This document shows positions 17,901 to 24,411 of a stretch of DNA of 45,067 nucleotides, one piece after another. The stretch lies in the NCBI GenBank assembly GCA_001626655.1, contig LUOC01000124.1:1-45067 (forward strand). Reading direction: 5' to 3'. Numbering within the stretch: the stretch's first letter is position 1; the number at the start of each line of letters is the position of its first letter. This stretch comes from Fidelibacterota bacterium REDSEA-S14_B6. GTDB lineage: Bacteria; Fidelibacterota; Marinisomatia; Marinisomatales; S15-B10. Position numbers and translations under genes: made by a program. The notes beneath the pieces are model-generated. The model saw nothing but the letters and a program-made list of their open reading frames with translations. It ran no database searches and was not told the origin of the DNA.

Positions 17901-18603
17901 TCAGTATGACAGCCACATCGTCACCTATATGGTCTCTGACGGTTACACGAGAGATGAACAAAGTTTTGAGCTCTACATCAACCATCCTCCAACGATTATT
18001 TCTACGGCTCCGAAGGTCGCCCGTGTGGACGAGCTCTATAAATACAGAGTTGTCGTGGAGGACAAGAATGCCGACAGGAGTCTCTCTTTCGCCCTCTCCA
18101 AGGCGCCCAAAGGGATGCAGATCACACGGGATGGCCGAATTTCATGGAACCCCACACCGTCCCAGATTAACAGCAGGCTGTTTGCTGTAGAGGTGAGCGA
18201 CGGCTATACAACAGATATTCAGGAGACGAGGCTCTTCGTCAACATCGGGCCGAATGTGCTGACACAGCCAAAGCCTGTGGCACTCACAAACTTCGAGTTC
18301 CGCTACAGAATGGTCGTGGAAGATCTCAACGGCGACGACGTTAAGCTGCGTTCTGTCAAGATACCGAAGTACGCCCGATTTGATCCTGAGACAGGGATGC
18401 TTCGATGGAAACCGAGAATGGCCCAGCGCGGCGTCAACGACATTGTTCTGGCGGCCGTGGATGACCGCGGAGCAGCCACATCACATGAATTCCAGGTTCA
18501 CGTTTTTGAAGACCCCTCTTCCCAGCAGTTTGTCTCAACAAGCTGGCCACTACTGCTCGCCTTTGTCGGAACGATGTTTGTTGGCGTCGCCGCCCTGAAC
18601 TAG
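14923..18603 (+). CDS. Large surface protein: FG-GAP propeller, seven Ig-like repeats, C-terminal helix
   Basis: This 1226-residue exported protein starts at the ATG at 14923, chosen because GGAG overlaps the preceding stop and a signal peptide follows at once (MKTVRIFLAFLIASAAAMAQ). The first 350 or so residues hold FG-GAP-like acidic loops (YDLDNDDLVEF, ADLDGSGTPELF, IDLEGDGKDEVAI, VDFDRDGLSDLIAF, FNHDGILDLLLV). Then come about seven He_PIG/cadherin-like domains with the pattern PxGMxIDxxTGxIxWTPxxxQ (for example PEGMAIDQTG, PDGMRIDPSTG, PKGMQITRDG). One domain is split by an acidic insert of about 120 residues containing EPKSDDEVEEEE. The protein ends with a hydrophobic helix (LLLAFVGTMFVGVAAL) that may anchor it. 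Function is unknown; an adhesion or envelope-scaffold role is inference. Confidence 0.8.
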   Translation: MKTVRIFLAFLIASAAAMAQNLQIVHMDGVYDLDNDDLVEFIAFEEARETGGTVTRIAYYEIDDLSFPQLIWNFDTPGQINGQIIGARLADLDGSGTPELFIAANVISADNPEFSQAVIYIYDWIDGTFSTSPALSSAISTPESRQAVSNVDVIDLEGDGKDEVAIALTGPEAMVTIIGEQNGEERRFGEVLTFLLQDFSTSAGDVHVAGVDFDRDGLSDLIAFSPERNVLRIQSFLNSGGILGIGPGLLHRVPGMSNILSRSIARLNWNNDATDDLLIPFQSGHVVSLSLDQQGIDVRELGIEAGPLSDLKHADFNHDGILDLLLVSGQQGVITVSYASQDDVPPLNEFFSVGAGEGGEGAQIFSVVPEIVDDIYLGTVIAGGWTGQQSEIFYFELGSVPEYPEEILVDTYIPQARLEETVEEMPVIPPAEGQPLPIGILPTYVLPIHQTFAYTIPEEDDREFFSFRWIDPPPRGMYFHYETRSIEWVPDEMQLGAYQLSFLLKMKVGETVDILTTDEEGVVTYQVIPELATIESRFWIYVNDPPAIVSHPDLTEFVAGDPFIYQVNATDKNQDAFLRYTLEKAPEGMAIDQTGLLEWQTDASHINIYDVRIVASDGFDRDVQNLQLYSRGQVVITSLPELSATVEEEYSYKVDVRMPEDKQHELIYTLVYSPYGMMVDNMGHITWTPQSTQIDTQRFVIAANHGIAVDTQRVALFVNHPAILSSVPEPMTKIALNDTFDFQLVVDDPNEFDVIRYEPISLPDGMRIDPSTGRMLWIPTEANLDFSTAELEISDGHMSHVQSYDFFVNAPIQIVSEPPTLGAVGEGFTYEIETKDLNEGSLMPFANVTPVHSTENSTVFAVEIGDDVYRENIDRYIGEFKAKKTILLELEDEEPKSDDEVEEEETVSRINLKRYVQDVFYEDDQLFVVVNRVGGRTVKIKDVLWHFFEGNKGKPPKVLVNRIPFVRYTLLDFPDGMFVDEHTGTISWTPNTNQYDSHIVTYMVSDGYTRDEQSFELYINHPPTIISTAPKVARVDELYKYRVVVEDKNADRSLSFALSKAPKGMQITRDGRISWNPTPSQINSRLFAVEVSDGYTTDIQETRLFVNIGPNVLTQPKPVALTNFEFRYRMVVEDLNGDDVKLRSVKIPKYARFDPETGMLRWKPRMAQRGVNDIVLAAVDDRGAATSHEFQVHVFEDPSSQQFVSTSWPLLLAFVGTMFVGVAALN

Positions 18604-18606
18604 GCT

Positions 18607-19617
18607 TCAGAAGAGCGCTCGCAGAGCCTCTCTCAACAGAACCTCCCCTTCATCGAGCCACACTGTCTCCACCGGTACGGCCAAGATTGAATCATCTTTC
18701 CCCTCCGATCTGGGGAGTTTCACCCAATCTTTTTCCGTTGTTACGAGAGTGTCTCCATTTCTTTTTTCGAGCAGTTTCTTCAAGTCGTTCATGTCGCTCT
18801 CATCATAGATGTGGTGATCCCGGAACTTCTGAAACGCAACAATATCCGCTCCCAGTTGACGCAAGGTAGGGCGAAAAGAGTCCGGATCACCGATTCCGCA
18901 AAAGGCGACAACCTTTCGCCCTTTCAGATTCTCTGTCTCTCGAGGTCGGAGACTGCTTTTCATTATTTTTCTCGCGTGGCGGGCGATCTTCCGATGAACC
19001 GCCGGCACTGTGCTCTCCCCATCGGTCTTAGTCAGAACAACTATGTCTGCCCTTCTCACTGACCATGTCGGCTCCCGCAATCGGCCGTAGGGGAGCATTC
19101 GATAGTTCTCCGCCCGCTCCCGGCTGTTAATAAGGACAACGTCGAGGTTGCGCTCCACAGCACGATGCTGAAAGGCGTCATCCAGGATTATCATGTCCAC
19201 ACCGAACTGCTCCACTGCTACCATGCCGCCGCGAAACCGCTGTTCGTCCACCACAACAGGGACCGTAGGAAGCCGTTTCGCCATCAGCAACGGCTCATCT
19301 CCCGCCTCTTCCCACGGAACCAACGTTCCCTTACCATCGGAGACGATGACAGTTCCTGTTGTCGTCCGTCCATACCCCCTGCTCACGATGGCCGGTCTTT
19401 TCCCCATGCTCAGAGCCGTTTCAGCGATCGAAATGACCGTCGGTGTCTTGCCGGTCCCGCCCAAAGTGATGTTCCCTACGCTTACCACAGGGACGGGGAG
19501 ACGGTGCGTCACGAAGAAACCGACTCTGTAGAAAATCTCTCTCCAGAGTGTTAACCCCCAGTAGAACAGCGCCAGAGGAAACAGCAGGAATCTAAATCTC
19601 TCTGTTAATCCAGGCAT
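18607..19617 (-). CDS. lpxK: Tetraacyldisaccharide 4'-kinase
   Basis: This 336-residue LpxK phosphorylates the 4' position of tetraacyldisaccharide-1-phosphate to give lipid IVA at the inner membrane. It has an N-terminal hydrophobic helix, then the P-loop GGTGKT (53-58) in VGNITLGGTGKTP, followed by SRGYGR and the DDAFQHR segment typical of LpxK. Length is normal. The ATG at 19617 has AAGGAAG upstream and overlaps the acyltransferase gene by 26 bases. It is the last gene of the lipid A cluster. Confidence 0.95.
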   Translation of the reverse strand: MPGLTERFRFLLFPLALFYWGLTLWREIFYRVGFFVTHRLPVPVVSVGNITLGGTGKTPTVISIAETALSMGKRPAIVSRGYGRTTTGTVIVSDGKGTLVPWEEAGDEPLLMAKRLPTVPVVVDEQRFRGGMVAVEQFGVDMIILDDAFQHRAVERNLDVVLINSRERAENYRMLPYGRLREPTWSVRRADIVVLTKTDGESTVPAVHRKIARHARKIMKSSLRPRETENLKGRKVVAFCGIGDPDSFRPTLRQLGADIVAFQKFRDHHIYDESDMNDLKKLLEKRNGDTLVTTEKDWVKLPRSEGKDDSILAVPVETVWLDEGEVLLREALRALF

Positions 19618-20143
19618 CCGCTTCCTTTTGCGCTTCGTTCATAGCATCTCGCAACATCTTTTCCAGCTCTTTTCCTTCACTAATTGCGCCCGCATCAATC
19701 GGTTCACCTAATACATTGACCACACGGCCGCCTGCGCTTTTCACAGAACCTTCCTTCACCACGTACTCCGGACCTCGGGGACCGTCCGGCGTGATGAACA
19801 CCCTTCCCTTTTCCTCCAGCGCTTGGAGCAACTGTCTGTACGCTTGCCTCCCGCCTCGGCTGCTTGATCCCCTCATCATTGACCATCCCAGTTTTGTTGC
19901 GATTCGAGAAATAATTTCAGCGTCCTCGTGAAGCCCGGCAAGGGCATGGCTGCCTTCACGCCACCACCGAAACACCGGAAACAGCAGCCGTCCGTGCCAG
20001 CAGCATATCAACACTGGACGTCCCGTCGATAGAACTTCGCCCCACCGCTGACCGTTCAACACCGTCTGTCTGTTGAGAAAAAACACTGCTCTCAGGAACC
20101 ACCGTCCCAAGAAAGCTGACATCACTACCTTCAGCCGTGACAT
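19592..20143 (-). CDS. DUF374-type lysophospholipid acyltransferase with internal gap
   Basis: This 183-residue protein of the DUF374/LPLAT family is likely to acylate lipid A precursors or phospholipids at the inner membrane. The active-site block CCWHGRLL, the RGSSSRGG block and TPDGPRGP are all present. After KEGSVKSA the sequence jumps directly to GGRVVNVLGEPID. Family members normally have about 35 more residues here (a Val/Pro-rich strand and a 'sWD.f.iP.PF' segment), and members are usually about 220 residues. The gap keeps the reading frame. It sits between lpxB and lpxK, the usual place for such a gene. Confidence 0.82.
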   Translation of the reverse strand: MSRLKVVMSAFLGRWFLRAVFFLNRQTVLNGQRWGEVLSTGRPVLICCWHGRLLFPVFRWWREGSHALAGLHEDAEIISRIATKLGWSMMRGSSSRGGRQAYRQLLQALEEKGRVFITPDGPRGPEYVVKEGSVKSAGGRVVNVLGEPIDAGAISEGKELEKMLRDAMNEAQKEADAWINREI

Positions 20144-20153
20144 GTCGCCGGCA

Positions 20154-21272
20154 TTATCCCAGTGGATCGAGAATCAGTTGGGCAACCCTTGTGGATGCGC
20201 CCGGGCTGCCCAGTTTCGCTCTAACTGTACTCAGTTCTGTTCTTGTTTTCGCAAGCTCGTCATCACTCTCCAGCCAGTGCCTGACCTCTGCATAAATTCG
20301 CTCTGATGTTGCATCCCCCTGAAGCAGTTCAGGCAATACCTGTTTTCCGGCTATAAGATTGGCCATGGAGGCGTAGTCGACTTTCGACACTTTTTTCGCA
20401 ATCCGCCAACTCAATGGGTTCATTCTGTAAATAACAACACTGGGAACACCGTAAACGGCCGCCTGTAGAGAAACTGTCCCCGAGCTGACAATTCCCACGG
20501 TGCTGTACTCAAGGGCAGACTCCGGCGCGTCTCTCTCGACAGTGATGGACGTTGACTCGATCGAAGGTATGGTCACACCCCGGGCCTGTCCAATCACCGC
20601 ACGCCCACCAAGCTCACCCACCAACCGTTCCGCTGCCGAAACCATCACGGCGAGATGTCTGTTCACCTCCTGCTGCCTGCTTCCTGGCATCAGCGCGAGC
20701 ACCGGAGACTCGGCCAGTACTCCATGTTTGTCGAAGAACTTTCGTCGAGACATAACCGCTTCACCCTCATCCATGAACGGATGTCCAACAAAACGCGCTT
20801 CCACGCCATGTTCCCTGTACCACTCCTCTTCAAAGGGGAATATGCAGATCATTTGATCAACGCACTCTTGAATGATGGATATCCGCCTCTCCTTCCACGC
20901 CCACAGCTGGGGACTGATGTAATACGTTACAGGAATGTCCCGTTTTTTCAGCTCTCTCGCCAGTCTCAAGTTGAAACCGGGATAGTCGATTAGGATTGCC
21001 CGGGCCGGTTTTCTCTTGTCTATTTCAGCCAGCAGGCGGTTAAAGGTGTTCCTTAGGAAACGGTAATGAAGAACAACTTCAAAGAATCCCATAACGGCCA
21101 TTCGATCGGCGTGCTCAACAAGTTCCACTCCCGCTTGAGACAGTCGGTTCCCGCCGATACCAAAAAAGGAGACTCCTTTTTGGAGACTCTTCATTTCTCG
21201 GACCACCGCCGCCCCGTGGCGATCCCCGGACGCCTCGCCCGCAACGATCAGTATCTCTTTCGCTGAAGACAT
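20154..21272 (-). CDS. lpxB: Lipid-A-disaccharide synthase
   Basis: This 372-residue LpxB condenses UDP-diacylglucosamine with lipid X to form the lipid A disaccharide. Signatures are GEASGDRHG near the N-terminus, FFGIGGNRL, MAVMGFFEVVLHYRF, IDYPGFNLRLA, YYISPQLWAWKERR, FVGHPF and LALMPGSRQQEV, in the family order. Length is normal. It is four bases from the upstream methyltransferase gene and eleven from the downstream acyltransferase gene, so it is in the middle of an operon with lpxK. Confidence 0.96.
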   Translation of the reverse strand: MSSAKEILIVAGEASGDRHGAAVVREMKSLQKGVSFFGIGGNRLSQAGVELVEHADRMAVMGFFEVVLHYRFLRNTFNRLLAEIDKRKPARAILIDYPGFNLRLARELKKRDIPVTYYISPQLWAWKERRISIIQECVDQMICIFPFEEEWYREHGVEARFVGHPFMDEGEAVMSRRKFFDKHGVLAESPVLALMPGSRQQEVNRHLAVMVSAAERLVGELGGRAVIGQARGVTIPSIESTSITVERDAPESALEYSTVGIVSSGTVSLQAAVYGVPSVVIYRMNPLSWRIAKKVSKVDYASMANLIAGKQVLPELLQGDATSERIYAEVRHWLESDDELAKTRTELSTVRAKLGSPGASTRVAQLILDPLG

Positions 21273-21275
21273 CTA

Positions 21276-21854
21276 TCAGCCGGAAATCAATTTCCAGACC
21301 AGAATCAGAATAATTGATGCACTCAGTGTCTGGAGGCTCCGCCGTTCTGTTCTGAACGTCTTCTTCCATGTCCGCGGATCTGATTCCAATCTGCCGCTCC
21401 AGGGTGACAGCCGCGGGAACAGCCTCGGCACTGAATCGAGGTATTGACTGTAGGGGCGTCCGAACTTTCTGTGGAGCGTCTCCTCCTCAAGCGAAATAAT
21501 CAGCCCGTACTGAATGACGAAAAAAGCGAGCGTAATGCCGAGAAGAAGCCACACTCTGTCGCCACCCGCAAACAGGACGATACCGGCGTAAATGACAATG
21601 TTCCCCAAGTAGAGTGGATTCCGGACGTAAGCGTAGGGGCCATCGGTGCAGAGCATTGGAGCGCCTACTTTTCGTGTCCGTGTCGCACTGCCTGCATACC
21701 TTACGCCGTTCAGCCTGATCAGCTCACCGAGGATTATAAGGACAGTTCCAACGGCGCTCAGAACGCCTCCCGGCGACGAGTAATAGATAATGGCTAGGGC
21801 AAGGGGGATGGGTGTGTAGCTTCTGTTCTTGAAGAAGAACTGACGAATATCCAT
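21276..21854 (-). CDS. Isoprenylcysteine carboxyl methyltransferase-like membrane protein
   Basis: This 192-residue polytopic protein has about four to five transmembrane segments. The block GPYAYVRNPLYLGNIVIYAG, followed by EEETLHRKFGRPYSQYLDSVPRLFP, is diagnostic of the ICMT/phospholipid methyltransferase superfamily and holds the SAM-binding region. Bacterial members methylate lipids or small molecules; the substrate is unknown. Its place inside a lipid A operon (four bases before lpxB) suggests a lipid substrate, which is inference. Confidence 0.82.
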   Translation of the reverse strand: MDIRQFFFKNRSYTPIPLALAIIYYSSPGGVLSAVGTVLIILGELIRLNGVRYAGSATRTRKVGAPMLCTDGPYAYVRNPLYLGNIVIYAGIVLFAGGDRVWLLLGITLAFFVIQYGLIISLEEETLHRKFGRPYSQYLDSVPRLFPRLSPWSGRLESDPRTWKKTFRTERRSLQTLSASIILILVWKLISG

Positions 21855-21880
21855 ATCAGGCTTGAGGACCGGCGATCAGT

Positions 21881-22882
21881 TCAACCGATGTCCTGCTCAA
21901 TTTTTTCCTGAATCAGTAGGGCGAGCCTCAGCGCCTCGCGGCCGTCATCACCGGAGACGATCGGCGCCGTTTTCCCTTCAATCGCATCGATGAAATTCTC
22001 CAGCTCCAGTGCGAGGGCATTGATCTTCTGCTGCTTCGGTTTTTCATAAACAATTTTCCGGTGGCGGCCGTTTCGCTCCAGCGGAGCGGAGATCAGAGCG
22101 TCCGGATCCTCCTTGTCGGCGTCCAGCACTTTATAGACCTCGGTCAGTCCTAGAAGGAAATCTATGGTGATATAGACATCGCGCTCGAACAGCCGGAGCT
22201 TTCTCACATAGTCCTTCGCCACGCGGCTCGAGGTGATGTTAGCGACACACCCGTTCTCGAACCAGACTCTTGCATTGGCAATGTCCACCGATTCTGTCAT
22301 GATTGAAACACCAGTGGCGGAGACCCTTTTCACGGGCGAGTCAACGAGGGAAAGGATGACGTCCAAGTCGTGGATCATGAGGTCAAGCACCACAGGGACT
22401 TCCGTCCCTCTCACTCGGTAAGGGGCGAGACGGTGCGTCTCAATGTATCTCGGCTCGAGCGGAATGTTTGCTTCCTTCAAGGTCAACACCGCCGGATTGA
22501 GCCGCTCCACATGTCCCACCTGCAACACTTTCCCTTCTTGAGCAGCGAGCTCCACCAACCGGTCAGCTTCCTCAAGGGTTGAACAGATTGGCTTTTCCAT
22601 AAATAGGTGTTTCCCCTGTTCGAGGCACGCTTTCCCAACGGAGAAATGGTCCGATGTGGGGACAGCCACAATGACGGCATCGCTTGCGCTGAGCAGCTCA
22701 TCGAGAGAGGAAAATCGGTTTGCGTTCGTCTCTTTCGAAATACGCTGAGCTGTGTCATTGTTACTGTCGACAAAGCCCGAACAGTCCGCGGTCTTATGCT
22801 GAATTACATTTCTCAGGTGGCGTTCTCCAAGATGCCCTGTGCCGACAACACCGACCGCTACTCGTGATTTGGATTTGCTCAT
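21881..22882 (-). CDS. Gfo/Idh/MocA family oxidoreductase (possible GnnA-like)
   Basis: This 333-residue NAD(P)-dependent oxidoreductase starts at the ATG at 22882; the frame extends to 22990, but the extra 36 residues look like noise. A Rossmann GVVGTGHLGERH is followed by the family EKP catalytic motif (FMEKPICST) and an acidic/His block, VVLDLMIHDLDVILSL. In several phyla a member of this family sits beside lpxA/lpxB and oxidises UDP-GlcNAc at C3 (GnnA) so that lipid A carries amide-linked acyl chains. No gnnB aminotransferase or lpxA is seen here, so GnnA is only a candidate call. It appears to be first gene of the lipid A operon in this window. Confidence 0.78.
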   Translation of the reverse strand: MSKSKSRVAVGVVGTGHLGERHLRNVIQHKTADCSGFVDSNNDTAQRISKETNANRFSSLDELLSASDAVIVAVPTSDHFSVGKACLEQGKHLFMEKPICSTLEEADRLVELAAQEGKVLQVGHVERLNPAVLTLKEANIPLEPRYIETHRLAPYRVRGTEVPVVLDLMIHDLDVILSLVDSPVKRVSATGVSIMTESVDIANARVWFENGCVANITSSRVAKDYVRKLRLFERDVYITIDFLLGLTEVYKVLDADKEDPDALISAPLERNGRHRKIVYEKPKQQKINALALELENFIDAIEGKTAPIVSGDDGREALRLALLIQEKIEQDIG

Positions 22883-23035
22883 AGTGGTGACTCGAGGGCG
22901 AATATAGAGACGATTCCACGATTTGCCGAGGAGGAAACTGACCAGCCCACGAAGGCAAATTGTCTTGCCTTTTTTGCCAGATATGGTCATATTCGCGACT
23001 AGTAGCTACGTCCGAGGTAGACTAAACCGAAACAG

Positions 23036-23572
23036 ATGAATATCAATTCGTTTATCAGTGCGTTTGTCATTGTTGTGGCCCTCGCCGGCTTTGGTGCGGC
23101 CATGACCGCCGGGGAGTACCGTCTTGCCCTCGCTTCTGTGACGGGGGGACTTTTTCTCTGGCTCGCCTTCCTCAGTGTAACGAAGGTGAAGAACAGCGCC
23201 CTGCCTCTGGTCGTAACTCTGTCGGGTCTTCTCGTTGGCATATCCCTATTTCTGGACAGCGCCGTGGAGCAGAATATGTGGGGGGGCTATCAGGTTCAAC
23301 CTGATGCGGCACTTTTCTCCTTAGTACTTCTTCTGCTTGCCATGACTCCGGGGCTCCTTCTTTTCTACTATAGGGGAGCAAGCGACACTCCGACTTCTGC
23401 TCCGGTGGCGGCCCCGGCTCAGACCGTGCCTATCGGTGCCGCGCCTCAGCCAGAACCGGCTGAGCTGGATCCCTCCACCATGTGGAATCCGGAAGAATAT
23501 GAAATTGAGTACGACCCTGAAATGATGGCCGCCTATTATGAAGCTTACGAGGAGAGTGAGGAAGAAGAATAG
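23036..23572 (+). CDS. Small polytopic membrane protein with acidic tail
   Basis: I do not recognise the family of this 178-residue protein. About four transmembrane helices fill residues 5-112. Then comes an Ala/Pro linker (about 115-145) and a strongly acidic, Tyr-rich C-terminus that contains EEYEIEYDPEMM and ends EESEEEE. It is divergent from the Gfo/Idh gene. A hairpin with a T-rich tail follows at 23606, so it is probably a single-gene unit. The acidic tail might bind cations or a basic partner; no function is claimed. Confidence 0.7.
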   Translation: MNINSFISAFVIVVALAGFGAAMTAGEYRLALASVTGGLFLWLAFLSVTKVKNSALPLVVTLSGLLVGISLFLDSAVEQNMWGGYQVQPDAALFSLVLLLLAMTPGLLLFYYRGASDTPTSAPVAAPAQTVPIGAAPQPEPAELDPSTMWNPEEYEIEYDPEMMAAYYEAYEESEEEE

Positions 23573-23605
23573 CCCTTCCGAACTACTGAACCCCCATTTA
23601 CCTAA

Positions 23606-23639
23606 AAAGGGCAACAATGACGTCGCCCTTTCTTATTTT
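23606..23639 (+). terminator. Rho-independent terminator
   Basis: AAAGGGC (23606-23612) pairs perfectly with GCCCTTT (23625-23631) across a 12-nt loop and is followed by CTTATTTT. It lies 34 bases after the stop of the 178-residue membrane protein. The hairpin contains an ATG (23617) that extends the DUF72 frame, which argues that the DUF72 protein really starts at 23650. Confidence 0.65.
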
Positions 23640-23649
23640 CTGCCAAACC

Positions 23650-24411
23650 ATGGGCGAACTTCTTCTCGGCACGCAAGGGTGGAGTTACGATGACTGGACA
23701 GGAAACTTTTACCCGCCCGATCTTCCACGAAACAGACGTCTCGCTCACTACAGCTCTGTCTACAGCAGCGTGGAGATCGACAGTACTTTCTACGCCATCC
23801 CCCGCAGGACAACCGTCGAAAATTGGGCCCGGCAGGTGCCGGACGACTTCATCTTTTCGGTGAAAGTGCCGAAGGTGATCACTCACGAAAAGGTTCTTGA
23901 GGATTGTGACACTGAGTTGGAAACGTTTCTCGATCATATCTCGCTCATGGGCGACAAACTTGGAGTAGTCCTGTTTCAGTTCGGCTACGGATTTAAGCCG
24001 GAGAAGCATGAAGTTCTCGTACCGTTTATCGAAAGATTGCCGGACGGTTTCAACTTTGCTGTGGAGGTCCGGAACAGGAAATGGCTCTTCGATGACTTTT
24101 TCAACCTCCTGTGTCAGAACAATGTCGCCCTGGCACAGATCGACCATCCGTGGTTCCCCCGCCTCCCCGAAACAACCGCGGACTTTGCCTATATCAGGTG
24201 GCTCGGCGATCGGAAGAAGATTGAATCTGACTTTACGCACATCCGATTTGATCGCTCGAAGGAATACGAATGGTGGGCGGAGACGATCAAGAACGCGCTC
24301 CCCAATATCAAGAAACTCTATGCCTACATGAATAACCACTATGCGGGGCACTCTCCGACGAGCCTGTCACAGTTCCGGGAAATCTACGACCGGCTCAATC
24401 TAGATTCGTGA
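23650..24411 (+). CDS. DUF72 family protein
   Basis: This 253-residue DUF72 (YecE-like) TIM-barrel-type protein has unknown biochemical function. Signatures are LLGTQGWSYDDW with NFYPPDLP at the start, VEIDSTFYAIPRRTTVENWA, FIFSVKVPKVITHEK, GVVLFQFGYGF, FAVEVRNRKW, and a late YAYMNNHYAGHSPTS. The ATG at 23650 is preferred to 23617 because 23617 lies inside the upstream terminator hairpin. Neither site has a strong Shine-Dalgarno. The stop overlaps the GTG of the transporter-HEAT-cNBD gene (GTGA), so the two are translationally coupled. Confidence 0.85.
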   Translation: MGELLLGTQGWSYDDWTGNFYPPDLPRNRRLAHYSSVYSSVEIDSTFYAIPRRTTVENWARQVPDDFIFSVKVPKVITHEKVLEDCDTELETFLDHISLMGDKLGVVLFQFGYGFKPEKHEVLVPFIERLPDGFNFAVEVRNRKWLFDDFFNLLCQNNVALAQIDHPWFPRLPETTADFAYIRWLGDRKKIESDFTHIRFDRSKEYEWWAETIKNALPNIKKLYAYMNNHYAGHSPTSLSQFREIYDRLNLDS

